Under the pieces are notes generated by a model that was not told the DNA's origin, ran no database searches, and saw only the letters and a list, made by a program, of their open reading frames with translations. Positions 8,101-18,161 of a stretch of DNA of 64,000 nucleotides are shown one piece after another; within the stretch, counting starts at the first letter, position 1; each line of letters opens with the position of its first letter. Position numbers and translations under genes: made by a program. This DNA is from an uncultured Senegalimassilia sp. GTDB lineage: Bacteria > Actinomycetota > Coriobacteriia > Coriobacteriales > Eggerthellaceae. The DNA lies in assembly GCF_934630535.1 (NCBI RefSeq), contig NZ_CAKTVU010000008.1:27123-91122 (forward strand), given 5' to 3'.

Positions 8101-11100
8101 GGCATTGCAGGCAGCATGCGGGGCGGCGGAACCGTTACGTTCGATAGCGGTAACATGAGTGGTAGCACGAAGGCGCAATCGATCATCAACACGGGCGCTA
8201 CCCTCAACGGCAACACGCGTATTGGCGGCGCTATCGGTTATGTGGCAGATGTTGCCGCTACTGTCATCGTAGCGGGTCTCGAAGTCGGCGGCGCGACCGG
8301 GAGCGACAGCGCGATCACCGCGAGCGACAGCGCGAACAATAAGATTGCCCAGGTCGGCGGCCTTATTGGCTGTATCGCGCAGAGTACCTATGATAAAGAT
8401 GGGAAAATAGCTAGTTCGGCCGAAAAGAACGTCAACATCACAGGTCTTTCGTTCAGCTCATTCAACATGAGCGTTGGCAAGAACGGCGACGCGAAGAACG
8501 GCGCCGGCGGCCTATTGGGCTATAGCTGGGGCAATACTGTCGTCACCATCGGGGATAGCGGCAAAAACACCAGCGACAGCACATATGCTCTCAAGACGAA
8601 CAACGCTTCCATAACAGCAAACAGTTCAGGTGAACTCGGCGGCCTCGTATACGCAGCCAGCGGCCACTGGATCATCAACGACTACGCCATCGACCTTTCG
8701 AAGGCGACCATTAAAGCCAAGAGCGATAACGCCACGACTCTTGGCCTGCTCGTTGGCCGTGGCAGCAAGGTGGCTGCTGGAGTATATGGTTCCGAGTCCT
8801 ATACGGGCTTGTACCTGGAAGACAGGGCTTATTGGGAAACGGCCTATAAAGTTTCCGGCATCACAATTAATGCGCCCAAGGTATCGGTCTTCGACGAATG
8901 GGTCGGTAATGGCGTCAAGCAAGGCAGCAAGCTCATGGACGGCGAATGGAACACGGTCGTTTCGCTGCACACCCAAGCCGATACGTTGGATATGACTGGT
9001 GACGCGGAGAAAGACAACAGCTACAAGAATCGCTCGGCTTTCGGCCAAAGCCACAATACAAACGCCAACATTCGCTATTACTACAACCTTGATCGTGCGT
9101 ACGATGCAATGAAGAATAACGTGAAAAAAAATTATACGGTTGCACCTGTTCACCTCAGTACGCCTCAAGAGTTGCTCCTGTGGGCTGCGTATCGCTATGC
9201 GCCCGCCGAAGTGCAGAAGTACGTTGCTCCGGGGATGCCCGGTCTTGGTGGCTCTACGGTTTATATCGATAATGACAAGAGCGAAAACGAAAGCACTATT
9301 GATTTAAGAGGTTATAGCTATTATCCGGCGCAGCCTGGCGGAAACGTATACGTTCAAAAGGTTACTATCAAGTTTTGTTATTCAGACATTAAAACTGAGT
9401 ACGTCAACAACAAATCTAATGCGGCCGGCACACAGCATGAAAACATGCACTGTGGGCTTTTGCGTACGATGAACGCGAGCCTCACGGTTAGCAATGTCAC
9501 GCTGGGCGGCACTATCGGGGTTGCAGTTAACGACGGCGACACGAATAAGACAGGACCTGGTGGCACCGTCTCAGGTGCTTTGGTGTGTCGCTATATATAC
9601 GGGACTTCGACTTCAGTTAAACAAATCTCTATCGATGGGCTTACGCTCGATGGTTTGACGGTTGATGGTGCGGCCGGTAAAACCTACGCGCCTTTGCTCA
9701 TCAACGAGATGCAGACGTATGTGAACTTGGACGCTAAGAACATCACGACCATGGGATACGCAAACAACACCAAGGCGGCGACGTCGCTGTTCGGTAAGCT
9801 TGGCGTTGGCAGGGCAGCCGATCAGGTGACGGCGACATTCAGCCTTATCAATCTTCCCAGCGCAAAGGACAATACGATATTCACCCGTGCAAGCCTGCTC
9901 GAGAGCTTCGGCTACGGCGAGGGCAAAACGGGCTCTGCGGTGTATACGTTTGTTAAAGCTGACCAGGATAACAGCAAGGTCACGTTCGGTAGCGAGATTG
10001 ACTCGAAGGGCGAGTACCCCGGCAAGCAGCTCTGGTACTACGACGAGGATACCTATGAGACCGAAGCCGGTCTTGTATCTGATGGCACAATAACGGCAAA
10101 TGCGGATACCCCGCAATTCGGCGGCTATCTTCCGTATGTGAAAACGGGCAAAGCCAACAACAACAATGTTCAATACCACGAGATCCAGGTTAACCAGCGC
10201 GTGCCTAAACTCACAACAGGCTGCGGCACCTATGGTGATCCCTATGTCATAACCAAGGCTTCCGAGCTCATTGCGGTAGGCAATTACGTCAATTTGAACA
10301 GCGCGCGCGATGGCTGGGAAGTTACGATTGCCGCCGATCAGACCGATCAGACGGAGCTTTGCCAGCGTCGAAATGGTGGAAGCGCTGCCGACAGCGAGAT
10401 TACGTACGTTTACAAGAAGGCAAATGTTTCGGATAAGAAGTGGGAGAAGAAGATTGGGGAAGGAACCACTGACCCTAATACCACACTTGCCGACGCGACG
10501 ATGCATACCTATCTGCAAAGCGCTTACTACAGTATCGAGCCCAAAAACGAAGATGGCACAGTGGGCAAGATCGAGCTTGATGCGGCATCGTTCCAGGGTC
10601 TTGGCAATCTGGCCAACCCGTTCAGAGGCGTGATCGTCGGCGATTTGGCCGATTCGAGCAAGCATGCAACGATTGCCATCAACAACAGCACCAGTTTTTC
10701 GAAGGGCTTGATTCCCTATAGCTACGGAAGCGTGGTCAAAAACCTGAAGGTGGCCTATCAATCGGACGTTTCGGCGATTTCGTACACGGGGAAAGATAGC
10801 AACTATGCTCCCGGTTCGTTCTTCGGCGGCGTGATCGGTTGCATCTTGGGCGGCGACAACATCATCGATGGGGTGAGCGTGTCGTCTCAAAGCGGTTCTG
10901 CTGCGACGATTGCTTCTGCTAATACCGATCCCCTTATTACTGCAGCTGCAGACAGCTTGATCAAGTCGCATTTGGTTCCTATCGGCGGCTACGTTGGCGC
11001 CGTTGCGGGCGGCGGTGTTATCTTCCGCAATAGCTCGGGTGTTAGCGGTGCGCTTAATCCTTGGCATGTTGTCGGCGCCGACGCCTCGCGGTATGACAAC

Positions 11101-14100
11101 CCCTACGTCGGCCGCGTGATCGACGGCTATGCGTTTAGCGAACTTACTGGCAGCAGCCTTGATAACACCGACCGCAATTACAAGATTAACAACTTGATTA
11201 ACAACTTGAACGCCGGCGGCGCGCAGTGCATCGTGACGGACGTTACAGAAGGCCGCTATCGGGGGGTTGGCAGCAACAACAACCAGGCTATAACCACCAC
11301 CGTTAACAACGCGCAGGGCCTGCTAGTGCTTTCTGCCATCATCAGCAGCGGTGCGGCTGGTGGTTCGGCGAATACGAAGACTGTGGATGATTCATACGGT
11401 ACCTACGCTGGATCGAGGGCGTATCGGGGCGGCAATATGTCGACGAAAAACGCTGGATATCAGTTCGGCAATCAGAATTATGGCAAGGTGCGCAATGCCA
11501 ATTATAAGACGGTTGGACAACCCTCCAGCGCCGATGTCGAGGCGGATTTTGCGGTTGCATCCAGGGACGACAGGCTGAGTCCGGGTAGTCAGAATAAAGC
11601 CGCGCTCGATCAGGACGATGGTAGCGAGGTGAACTCTCCCTATCTGGTGTCGAAGTACGCCACCTGGCAGACGGGTAACATCTGTGCTGCGCAGGCCTCG
11701 GGCATAGATTTGCAGTTCAAGCCGAATACGACCTATGACATGACGCCTTATGGAACGGGTTACACCGGCCTTTCGGGGCGCTATTACTCCAACGCATGCG
11801 CGTCCGACCAGGGTGCCGATCGCGACCGCATCGTGCCGCTCGTGGCGACCATCAACGGCAACGGTGCGACCATCAAAGTGGGCGACAAGGACGGTACTGC
11901 TTACGACATCAAGGAATACTCCGACGACGATTATAAGCTCACCGGTGTGGGTGCTTTGTTCAGCACGGTGACGTACACTTCGGCAAATGTGGAGGGGAGC
12001 ATTGGCTCTGCCGCCGCTGACAGAAAGGAAGCCACAGGCAACGGCGGTTACACCGTTCAGAACCTGAAGTTCGAAGGTTGCAACATCTCGCTCACGTATA
12101 CCGACGCGTCCGGCGATGTGAGTGGTTCGAATGACGAGCAAGTCGGCGCTGGTCTACTTGCGGGCACCACGGCAAATGCGAGTTCTTTGAAAGATTATGG
12201 CAAGTATCATGCTGTTACGTTGAAAAGCTGCAAAGTAAATGGTTCAGCTGGCGTTTTCAACGTCGGCGGCCTGTTGGGCTCGTCTGGCTACGGTAGCCGC
12301 AAGGGCAAGACCAACAAGGGCGATACCGGGATGGTGACCAGCAACGATACCACGAATACCGAGACACGTTACTCTCCGGTCAAGCTCTATAACTGCTCCT
12401 ATAGCAACATGGAAATCTCGGGCGTTAAAAACGTCGGCGGCTTCGTCGGCAAGCTGAAGAGTAAGTCCCAAGGCGGCGTTTGGACAACGGGTGACATGGA
12501 AATTGCCAAGGATTCAACAATAACGTCAACGGGCGCGAATGCTCGAACCGGTGGTGTGCTTGGTGTTATTGGCGATCTGTTCTGCGTGAATGTTGATCCT
12601 GAGACTAAAGCTACGAACGCAAACGGAACTGCGACGATCAAGAACGTGAATATAACCGCTAATAGCTCCGAAGGCGTTGGCGGCCTTATCGGCAAAGTGG
12701 AAAGTAGCGTATATGCGCACGGCCTTCATGTGATTGGGTCTGATTCCTCTGCAAGCAGGACGACGGTTGGAAAGACCGGCTTGTCCTCAGTAGGGGGAAT
12801 CGCCGGATACATTACAGGCGGGGATGTATTCAGTTTTGATTCCTGTCAGGTTAAGAATATTGATTTGAAGGCCACTAATTGCTCGGGAGGTATCGTTGGT
12901 CAGTTGCAGGTTGCTTCCAAAAGAATGATATGCAACGATGCCGAATTGCGAGGGTTGTCATTTAGCGGCAGTTACTCTGGCGGCGTGTTTGGCAACGTGA
13001 ACTACAATATGAGTAATCCGACGTCGATCGAAGTAACCAATTCGATAATCGCCGATAATACGTTCTCGGGCAGTTGGTCGGGTGGTATATCTGGCGATGG
13101 CAAGGGCATCTTCAGACTGGTCAATGTGCTAATTGATGGGGGCACGTTCAATGTGAAGAACCAACAAGGAGTTCTGTTTGGCGCGGCAGTGGCAACGAAT
13201 ATGTATGAGCTGTATGCTGCGGGTTTGGATGTAAGGCCTGGTAAGGATAAGACTAACGATGACTTGCCAGTTTTGCTGCGTACAAACGGCACTAATGTCA
13301 ATGACGTAAACAAGAAGAGCTACATCGCCTTCGGCGTTTACGAGGACACGCTGTCTGAACCTCGCGACAAGGCGCTCTATAGCGACGATGACGCTGCTGG
13401 TAATACGACGACGGCGGCTTCGCCCTATGTGACAACGAGTCCGGTGAGTGACAAGATCGCTGTTCGCGCGTCTGGCACCGATACCACCGACCGCTATCTT
13501 TTTGGCGACGGTGCGAACGTTGACTTAGCATGGACCATTAAGGAAGATGTGCGCAAGGCAGATGAGGGTCAACAAATTGCCGGTCGTTACACCTACACCA
13601 ATATCGGCGGTCGTGATGACTCGGGTGCTTACCGCAATACCAACGATTACAGCGATACCTCTGCGCAATCGTACAACTCAGAGAACAACTCGGATATCTC
13701 GAAGCAGGTCGCCGCGGAAAAGGACTTCAAGGTCCTTGAGATTCCTGGTCAGGACACCACAACCGTAACCAATTACCTTAACCTGGTAACCAACGGCGGC
13801 TTTTCCGATGCGGTTCGCTTGAACAACGGCTCCGACAAGCAGTACGTGACAGCCAAAGCCGAGAAGTTCGAGCTCACGGATAAAGGCGGCACCAAGGTCT
13901 TCGTCAAAAGCAGCGGCCCCGCGTCGCTCTCGGTTGTGGGCAACGGTACCAGCAATATGCAGTTCCGCGCATCCTCCAACTGGGACAACGACAAAGGCCA
14001 GTTCACGCTGCTTTCCGTAACCTTCAGGGATGGCGCCGACCATACCTATAAGGTTCAGGTCCCCATTGTGGTCAAGCGCTTGTTCGAGGTTAACTTTGCA

Positions 14101-16107
14101 GCAACGTACACCTACGGTACCAACTTCAAGGCCGACGACTATTCGAGCAAGGACGCTCATGTGCTCACCGGCGTCGGGGATGCCATGACGGGGTACCTCA
14201 CCTGGACCTACAACAAGGCTGGTGCAAATAACACCCAATACGGCTGGAACACGTATCTGCAAGGCGGCGGCTCTATGAAGGCGCCGGAAAAGACCCTATT
14301 GTTCGGTGGCGACGCCGGAAGGGGAACCTTGCCTGCAGGCACGCAGCTTACGTTGGTGGACACCGCGAACAACAACAAGGAGTATCACTACACTGTGGGT
14401 GATGGTGAAGCTGCTTCGGTTGCGTTGACTGATTTTGTAGACTCCGATGGCTCCGACAAAAAGCACTACGAAGAGCAGTGGCTCAGCGAGCTGATGGGGG
14501 TCAATGCTTCCGTCAACAACTCCTCCGGTGTCTGGGTTAAGACCAATGCTGGCGACCTCAACGCCGGCGCGCGCATTAAGACCAGCACGGGTTACGATTA
14601 CTTCCGCCCTTGGGTGTCTGGAGATACTGGCGATCGGTATGACCTCACCCTCCAGAACGGCCCCGAGCCCAATCCGTCCGAGAACTTCTTCCTGGTGGTT
14701 CGCGTTCCTAAGGGCTCGACGGCAACCGTGAACGGTTACACCGGAACATCGCTTTCAAGCGGTGTGAATACGCGCATCAACTACGTGAAACGTTCGAACG
14801 AGAGCGAGACGGATAGCCACGATAACACCGCTTCAACGTACAGCGTTGCCTCGGGATACGACCAAGTGCTTGTTGATAATCGCCAGAACGCCGATGGCAC
14901 CGAAGGCCGTCAACAGATGAGCGTCGACACGACCAATTCCTTCACGATGGACGTGACCGATACCGTGGACTGCGGTAACAATGAATACAACAACTCGGAC
15001 ACGCTGTACTACCAGCTGAACTCTTCGCTTGCAAGCTATAACGGTCCTGCCCTTATGGGCGCGAGCGGCTATCCTAGCGGTACTTCCGGCACGTATTCCT
15101 TCTACGTGAAGGTTGGAAACACCTATTACACGCCCATTAAATCGACCGATTCCGCGGGCAACGTGAAGTGGACTTGGACGCCGGCTGGTACAGGCGATGC
15201 CGATACAAGCAAGGCTGCGGTGAGCGGCAAGTCGTGGAGCGCTGATGGCGGCGACATGCAGCTCGTCCTTTCCGACAGGGATGGAGCGCCTATCGACCTG
15301 AGCGGCATCCGCGACATGGCGATTAAGGCAAATAAGCCATTCTCCATTCAGATGAAGGCGGAGTTGCAGATGTCGGGCCCTGCTTGCCAAAATGCGATCG
15401 CCGCATCGGAAGATGGGTTGTCGGCTTACACGAAGCCCACGTATCGCTCGTTCCTTTCCCCGCATGCGGATACGCTGAGCACAAGCACCATGACCAAGGA
15501 TAACGAAGGCAAGATGGGCTACTACCGCAAGGGCGGCGGCGCTTCCACCATTGCCCTTACGGCAACCAAGAAAACCCAGCTGGGCATCAACGTGGACGAT
15601 TTGGGAACTGCCGACGGCACCATCGCCCTGTCGGCAACCTATGACCTGTCCAAGCTGAGCGGAGCCGACGAGAAGCTGAGCAAGGCGGAGAAGGCAACCT
15701 TCACGCTCACGCTGCAAAAGCGCAAGGATGACGGCACGTACGAAGACGTTCCAGGCATTGGGAATTACCTTTCCGTGCAGGAAAGCAGCAAGCTGGGAAC
15801 GGGAACGGTGAGCGCCAATGGCAACAGCATCGTGTTCACGGATACCGCTTCCAACAGCGTCTTTGCCACCCGCGACGGCAGCAGCCCCATCCTCAGGCTC
15901 GGCTTCGTGGTGAAGGTGAACACCGACGTTGAGAAGGCGCAGCATTTCTACGCCAACTACCGCTTGGTTATGACGGCGCACCTGTCCGGCAATGGCGTGG
16001 ACGACACGCCCGTGAACGCTTCCGGATCGATTCCCGGGTACACCGACTCGGACTATGTGACCTACACCTTGACCAGGGTGCACATGGAGGGCATCAGCCA
16101 CGACTAG
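5197..16107 (+). CDS. Giant secreted GLUG-repeat adhesin-like protein, 3,636 residues
   Basis: Start chosen at 5197 because it begins a clean signal peptide (MRSVKRILAVYLTF, cleavage after ALA at residue 29) and ACGAGG lies just upstream. Residues about 37-128 are low-complexity Ala/Ser/Asp/Gly. GLUG-type motifs (GG-[LFI]-[IV]-G) recur in two clusters, about residues 390-1150 and 2350-2630, as in GLUG-repeat beta-solenoid adhesins of gut bacteria. Between and after them are Thr/Asn-rich beta regions; the last 600 residues look like several Ig-like modules. There is no LPxTG-like motif, no hydrophobic C-terminal helix and no basic tail: it ends HMEGISHD. It therefore needs another anchor, possibly the TasA-like subunits encoded on both sides. 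The frame is intact over 10.9 kb, which argues for function. Confidence 0.82.
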   Translation: MRSVKRILAVYLTFAMAFQLFAPTTGALAEELNVVSGATAQQPGSSEGADGNAGGSSADAGAASGDDASASGDASAGGSETASDDAASGDAAAGDASESQEPAADESASAGDDAADAQDAPATVAAGATITTVDELEEAMKGHGDVTVTGDTVTAITFDNAVGLSIISNADPQLYQTAALTKGGHSGDALDLSSSNAGYVFYGLGSEAYPFQGSFGTNGTSIALATSLFNNVVLNSGIHIPNLIWKGEGGEPVIAAKVAGGGQDLTVTIQIDDPDSVNEKVEESTAGITSSLFGTVSGSLTLSATYSFMGTRKGLKATPDATENVGLLANTVAGGSAFTVQSVTFPDDVASGGTVTATSGNAGLLVGAVNDGATLSVGSLSNVPTATVQSNHGCAGGVVGKVGSSTGATVEVTSEIKLSSLTVNGSIAAGGFIGQAIKLTLGTDNKKVTCPKTVGDANSGNVGGFIGEVSFASSVEFTNNDQINTGDGVELAGKASDSNGVGAAVGKLTYIDSTKTVSFKGGTFKSTYGNAKSTDDKGKYATAFGGLVGMVTGCASSKPLHIESVHTEFALNKAPLFTGGLVGWLSRYVGAALEVKGASVNCTKLVESSRGFGGVAGCFDKGSFVDINGVAVQNKEDITKGAGIAAQSWGSVVRLGGVTNFEGMNIAENGAVAQIALVRVDEPTLVFARGTGSDSVPSDDGNDDYWVYKRCAAKKVDDLGGAQYADRGYGQVIRLDGKTLDKDLIKINMDEHKLEVPSTSDWSWQVGYDTHLEWSKGNRELNIKSTQDFVRLALSVQFADLWNGVYGLDSKDKEQLLGSDVTINLEANVDLSGTGVMGIGFDSASKLQTFKGTFKGNNHTITLAIGEPYGMRGNTAIESGDTTAGNGKIYRHTRLGLFAAFGGDAKAANPTATVNDLTVDGFIKFDNGLDVDAGSFAATITGNATLSGVTCSAAITCDDTFGNDVNIGGIAGSMRGGGTVTFDSGNMSGSTKAQSIINTGATLNGNTRIGGAIGYVADVAATVIVAGLEVGGATGSDSAITASDSANNKIAQVGGLIGCIAQSTYDKDGKIASSAEKNVNITGLSFSSFNMSVGKNGDAKNGAGGLLGYSWGNTVVTIGDSGKNTSDSTYALKTNNASITANSSGELGGLVYAASGHWIINDYAIDLSKATIKAKSDNATTLGLLVGRGSKVAAGVYGSESYTGLYLEDRAYWETAYKVSGITINAPKVSVFDEWVGNGVKQGSKLMDGEWNTVVSLHTQADTLDMTGDAEKDNSYKNRSAFGQSHNTNANIRYYYNLDRAYDAMKNNVKKNYTVAPVHLSTPQELLLWAAYRYAPAEVQKYVAPGMPGLGGSTVYIDNDKSENESTIDLRGYSYYPAQPGGNVYVQKVTIKFCYSDIKTEYVNNKSNAAGTQHENMHCGLLRTMNASLTVSNVTLGGTIGVAVNDGDTNKTGPGGTVSGALVCRYIYGTSTSVKQISIDGLTLDGLTVDGAAGKTYAPLLINEMQTYVNLDAKNITTMGYANNTKAATSLFGKLGVGRAADQVTATFSLINLPSAKDNTIFTRASLLESFGYGEGKTGSAVYTFVKADQDNSKVTFGSEIDSKGEYPGKQLWYYDEDTYETEAGLVSDGTITANADTPQFGGYLPYVKTGKANNNNVQYHEIQVNQRVPKLTTGCGTYGDPYVITKASELIAVGNYVNLNSARDGWEVTIAADQTDQTELCQRRNGGSAADSEITYVYKKANVSDKKWEKKIGEGTTDPNTTLADATMHTYLQSAYYSIEPKNEDGTVGKIELDAASFQGLGNLANPFRGVIVGDLADSSKHATIAINNSTSFSKGLIPYSYGSVVKNLKVAYQSDVSAISYTGKDSNYAPGSFFGGVIGCILGGDNIIDGVSVSSQSGSAATIASANTDPLITAAADSLIKSHLVPIGGYVGAVAGGGVIFRNSSGVSGALNPWHVVGADASRYDNPYVGRVIDGYAFSELTGSSLDNTDRNYKINNLINNLNAGGAQCIVTDVTEGRYRGVGSNNNQAITTTVNNAQGLLVLSAIISSGAAGGSANTKTVDDSYGTYAGSRAYRGGNMSTKNAGYQFGNQNYGKVRNANYKTVGQPSSADVEADFAVASRDDRLSPGSQNKAALDQDDGSEVNSPYLVSKYATWQTGNICAAQASGIDLQFKPNTTYDMTPYGTGYTGLSGRYYSNACASDQGADRDRIVPLVATINGNGATIKVGDKDGTAYDIKEYSDDDYKLTGVGALFSTVTYTSANVEGSIGSAAADRKEATGNGGYTVQNLKFEGCNISLTYTDASGDVSGSNDEQVGAGLLAGTTANASSLKDYGKYHAVTLKSCKVNGSAGVFNVGGLLGSSGYGSRKGKTNKGDTGMVTSNDTTNTETRYSPVKLYNCSYSNMEISGVKNVGGFVGKLKSKSQGGVWTTGDMEIAKDSTITSTGANARTGGVLGVIGDLFCVNVDPETKATNANGTATIKNVNITANSSEGVGGLIGKVESSVYAHGLHVIGSDSSASRTTVGKTGLSSVGGIAGYITGGDVFSFDSCQVKNIDLKATNCSGGIVGQLQVASKRMICNDAELRGLSFSGSYSGGVFGNVNYNMSNPTSIEVTNSIIADNTFSGSWSGGISGDGKGIFRLVNVLIDGGTFNVKNQQGVLFGAAVATNMYELYAAGLDVRPGKDKTNDDLPVLLRTNGTNVNDVNKKSYIAFGVYEDTLSEPRDKALYSDDDAAGNTTTAASPYVTTSPVSDKIAVRASGTDTTDRYLFGDGANVDLAWTIKEDVRKADEGQQIAGRYTYTNIGGRDDSGAYRNTNDYSDTSAQSYNSENNSDISKQVAAEKDFKVLEIPGQDTTTVTNYLNLVTNGGFSDAVRLNNGSDKQYVTAKAEKFELTDKGGTKVFVKSSGPASLSVVGNGTSNMQFRASSNWDNDKGQFTLLSVTFRDGADHTYKVQVPIVVKRLFEVNFAATYTYGTNFKADDYSSKDAHVLTGVGDAMTGYLTWTYNKAGANNTQYGWNTYLQGGGSMKAPEKTLLFGGDAGRGTLPAGTQLTLVDTANNNKEYHYTVGDGEAASVALTDFVDSDGSDKKHYEEQWLSELMGVNASVNNSSGVWVKTNAGDLNAGARIKTSTGYDYFRPWVSGDTGDRYDLTLQNGPEPNPSENFFLVVRVPKGSTATVNGYTGTSLSSGVNTRINYVKRSNESETDSHDNTASTYSVASGYDQVLVDNRQNADGTEGRQQMSVDTTNSFTMDVTDTVDCGNNEYNNSDTLYYQLNSSLASYNGPALMGASGYPSGTSGTYSFYVKVGNTYYTPIKSTDSAGNVKWTWTPAGTGDADTSKAAVSGKSWSADGGDMQLVLSDRDGAPIDLSGIRDMAIKANKPFSIQMKAELQMSGPACQNAIAASEDGLSAYTKPTYRSFLSPHADTLSTSTMTKDNEGKMGYYRKGGGASTIALTATKKTQLGINVDDLGTADGTIALSATYDLSKLSGADEKLSKAEKATFTLTLQKRKDDGTYEDVPGIGNYLSVQESSKLGTGTVSANGNSIVFTDTASNSVFATRDGSSPILRLGFVVKVNTDVEKAQHFYANYRLVMTAHLSGNGVDDTPVNASGSIPGYTDSDYVTYTLTRVHMEGISHD

Positions 16108-16167
16108 CCTTATCCGCTACCGTCGAATCTGGTGCCGGTAGGTGCGGAACAACCTGATGCCGGCATT

Positions 16168-16205
16168 ACCGCGGGGCTCCAGATCGGGGCCCCGCGGTCC
16201 GTTTC
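16168..16205 (+). terminator. Terminator-like hairpin after the giant gene
   Basis: ACCGCGGGGC (16168-16177) pairs perfectly with GCCCCGCGGT (16189-16198), loop 11 bases, followed by the weakly T-rich CCGTTTCG. Probably ends the 2461-16107 transcript, although the poor T-run makes it uncertain. Confidence 0.6.
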
Positions 16206-16350
16206 GCTTGGGGCGGGACATTCGAGCTGTCGGGGCCTGCTTGGTGCGGTAAGCCTGGCGCAACCCTTTTCGCGTTTTCCCGAGGCGTTTGCGTCTTTGG
16301 CCTTTGTGCGGTTCGCTTGAAAGGGGATGTGAGTCCCCTGACATTTATCG

Positions 16351-16356
16351 TACAAT
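16351..16356 (+). promoter_or_regulatory. Possible -10 box of the second subunit operon
   Basis: TACAAT about 60 bases before the GTG at 16418, next to a small inverted repeat AGGGGA/TCCCCT (16322-16339). No convincing -35. The gap 16206-16320 holds nothing else I can name. Confidence 0.3.
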
Positions 16357-16417
16357 GACAAGCTACTTGAGTTTTTGGCTCTCGGTGGTTTTTGTAGGGC
16401 GAACGGAGGTGACCAAC

Positions 16418-17284
16418 GTGGAGGAAACGCGCGATTCCAAGCAGCTGCGCAAGCGCTTCAAGCGCATGCTGGCAACGCTTATCGTTGCCGCCCTTGCTGC
16501 CGTGATGGTCACCTACGCTTGGTACATCTACAACGCCAATCGCCACATCACCGATGTGAAGATGGCCGCCGGAACGGGCGTGACCTTCCTTATCTCCGAT
16601 TCCTACGATGGCGAATACAAGTCCAGCGCGGGTCTTTCGTTTCAGGGGCTTTTGAACCCCGTTTCAACGGACAACATCTTGAACGGGTTCCAGAAAGTGG
16701 TGGGCTTTACGGGCGGGGACACGCAGGATTCGCTGCTGGCCACCTTCTTCGGGCCAGCCCAACACTCCGACTACTACAAAACCTCGCTGTATCTGGCCAC
16801 CAGCTCGCTTTCCACCGACGTGTACCTGTCGGACATCCGCTTCGACGACATCGATCCGCAAAACCCCGTTTCCACCGCCTTGCGCGTGGGCCTGGTGGTG
16901 CATCAGCCTGGCGAAAACCAGCCTGTGGCCGGGCAATACGTGTTCGAGCTCACCCGGGCGCACAACCCTCAGGCGCGCTACAACACCAAGCAGGGCAAAG
17001 CGGGCGATGTCCTGGACAGCACCAAGACCGACGGTTCCACGGTGACGTTCACGCCGCTCAACTCCACCGACTATTGCGAATATAGCGAAGAAGAGGGCGT
17101 GGTCACCAAGCCCGGCGCCAAGCTGGCAACGCTTCCCAGCGCCGTTGATGGCGCAAACCACAGCACGCCGGTGCAGGTGGACGTCTACGTGTGGCTGGAA
17201 GGCTGCGATGAGGACTGCACCAACAACCTGTGCGGCACCAGCTTGGCGTCGCTTGCGCTGCATTTCGCGGGAAGCCGGGAGTAG
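16418..17284 (+). CDS. TasA-like secreted subunit, 288 residues
   Basis: The GTG at 16418 is preferred because GGAGGTGA lies at 16405-16412; upstream in-frame ATGs would run through the promoter region. The protein starts VEETRDSKQLRKRFKRM, has a hydrophobic segment at about residues 21-37 and VTYAWYIYNANRHI as the SipW box. The mature domain includes SLYLATSSLSTDVYL-type strands and LRVGLVVHQPGENQP, and near the end VYVWLEGCDEDC, the conserved W-x-E-G-C-D-x-x-C motif. First gene of a tight six-gene run of subunits and processing or assembly genes (16418-22405). Confidence 0.78.
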   Translation: MEETRDSKQLRKRFKRMLATLIVAALAAVMVTYAWYIYNANRHITDVKMAAGTGVTFLISDSYDGEYKSSAGLSFQGLLNPVSTDNILNGFQKVVGFTGGDTQDSLLATFFGPAQHSDYYKTSLYLATSSLSTDVYLSDIRFDDIDPQNPVSTALRVGLVVHQPGENQPVAGQYVFELTRAHNPQARYNTKQGKAGDVLDSTKTDGSTVTFTPLNSTDYCEYSEEEGVVTKPGAKLATLPSAVDGANHSTPVQVDVYVWLEGCDEDCTNNLCGTSLASLALHFAGSRE

Positions 17285-17293
17285 GGGGTGCGC

Positions 17294-18145
17294 ATGGGTT
17301 CTCAAGGAAGCAATGGGCATGCCGGCTTGCGCAACGCGTTTTTCGCGCGCAAGCGCATGGTTGCGGCCGCCGCCTGGCTGGCGGTGCTTGCGCTGGTGCT
17401 GAGCGTTGCCACCTTCGCGTGGTTTTCCGGCTCGCGTTTCACCAACGTGACGCCCACGGCGCATACGGTCAGCGAAAACGGCTACGACCTGCTTATCTCC
17501 GCCAGCGAGCAGGGTCCTTTCGCCGAACAATGCCAGCTGGGTTCCGCGGACAAAACCTTGTACCCGGTTTCCACGGCCGATCTTTCCGATTTCTGGCGGG
17601 CCACGTTCCAAAACGCCGCCGGGATCACCACCGACTATGCGAACTGCACGTCCGAGCTGGGCGAATACGCCCTTACGGGAGCGTTTTACCTGAAGGGGTC
17701 CAGCTTGCCGCTCGCGGTGTACCTGTATCCCAGCCAAATGAGCATCTCCGCCGATTCCCAGCTTCTGGCGGCGGCGCGCGTGGGCTTCATCATCCAAAGC
17801 TCCGCGGGCACGCAAAGCTACATTTTCCAGTGCGACGACCTGGGCGACACGTCCGGGGCGGCGCAGCAGCGCACCACCGCGCAAAGCGACGTGGTGGTCA
17901 GCGGGCAGGGCTCGTGGAGCTACGTTGCCGATCCGGCGCAGTCCGTTTCCGCGTACAGCATGGACGGCTCGGGCAACGCGCCCACGGCGCGCTCCGGCGC
18001 CGCGCCCCTGTTTACGCTGGGTGCCGACGAGGTGGCCAGCGTGCGCTACTTCGTGTACATGGAAGGCTGCGATGCCAACTGCATCGGCGAGGCGCAGTCC
18101 AAGAGCATCTCCCTGCAGTTTGCGTTCGCGGGCGCCAAGGCTTAA
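17294..18145 (+). CDS. TasA-like secreted subunit, 283 residues
   Basis: ATG at 17294 follows GTAGGGGG with normal spacing; a GTG at 17288 is an alternative. The N-terminus is short and basic (FFARKRMVAAAAW), with a hydrophobic segment at about residues 22-40 and ATFAWFSGSRFTN as the box. The mature part contains YPVSTADLSDFWRATF, close to YPVSTFDLEGFAECTR in the next protein, plus ARVGFIIQSSAG and VYMEGCDANC near the C-terminus. The shared blocks show that the 16418, 17294 and 18162 genes are paralogues from local duplication. Starts only 9 bases after the preceding stop. Confidence 0.78.
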   Translation: MGSQGSNGHAGLRNAFFARKRMVAAAAWLAVLALVLSVATFAWFSGSRFTNVTPTAHTVSENGYDLLISASEQGPFAEQCQLGSADKTLYPVSTADLSDFWRATFQNAAGITTDYANCTSELGEYALTGAFYLKGSSLPLAVYLYPSQMSISADSQLLAAARVGFIIQSSAGTQSYIFQCDDLGDTSGAAQQRTTAQSDVVVSGQGSWSYVADPAQSVSAYSMDGSGNAPTARSGAAPLFTLGADEVASVRYFVYMEGCDANCIGEAQSKSISLQFAFAGAKA

Positions 18146-18161
18146 CGGGAGGGGAGGCACC

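Noticed and set aside
16060..16107. LPxTG-type signal at the end of the first giant protein.
   Set aside because: The end is TLTRVHMEGISHD, with no sorting motif, hydrophobic helix or basic tail.
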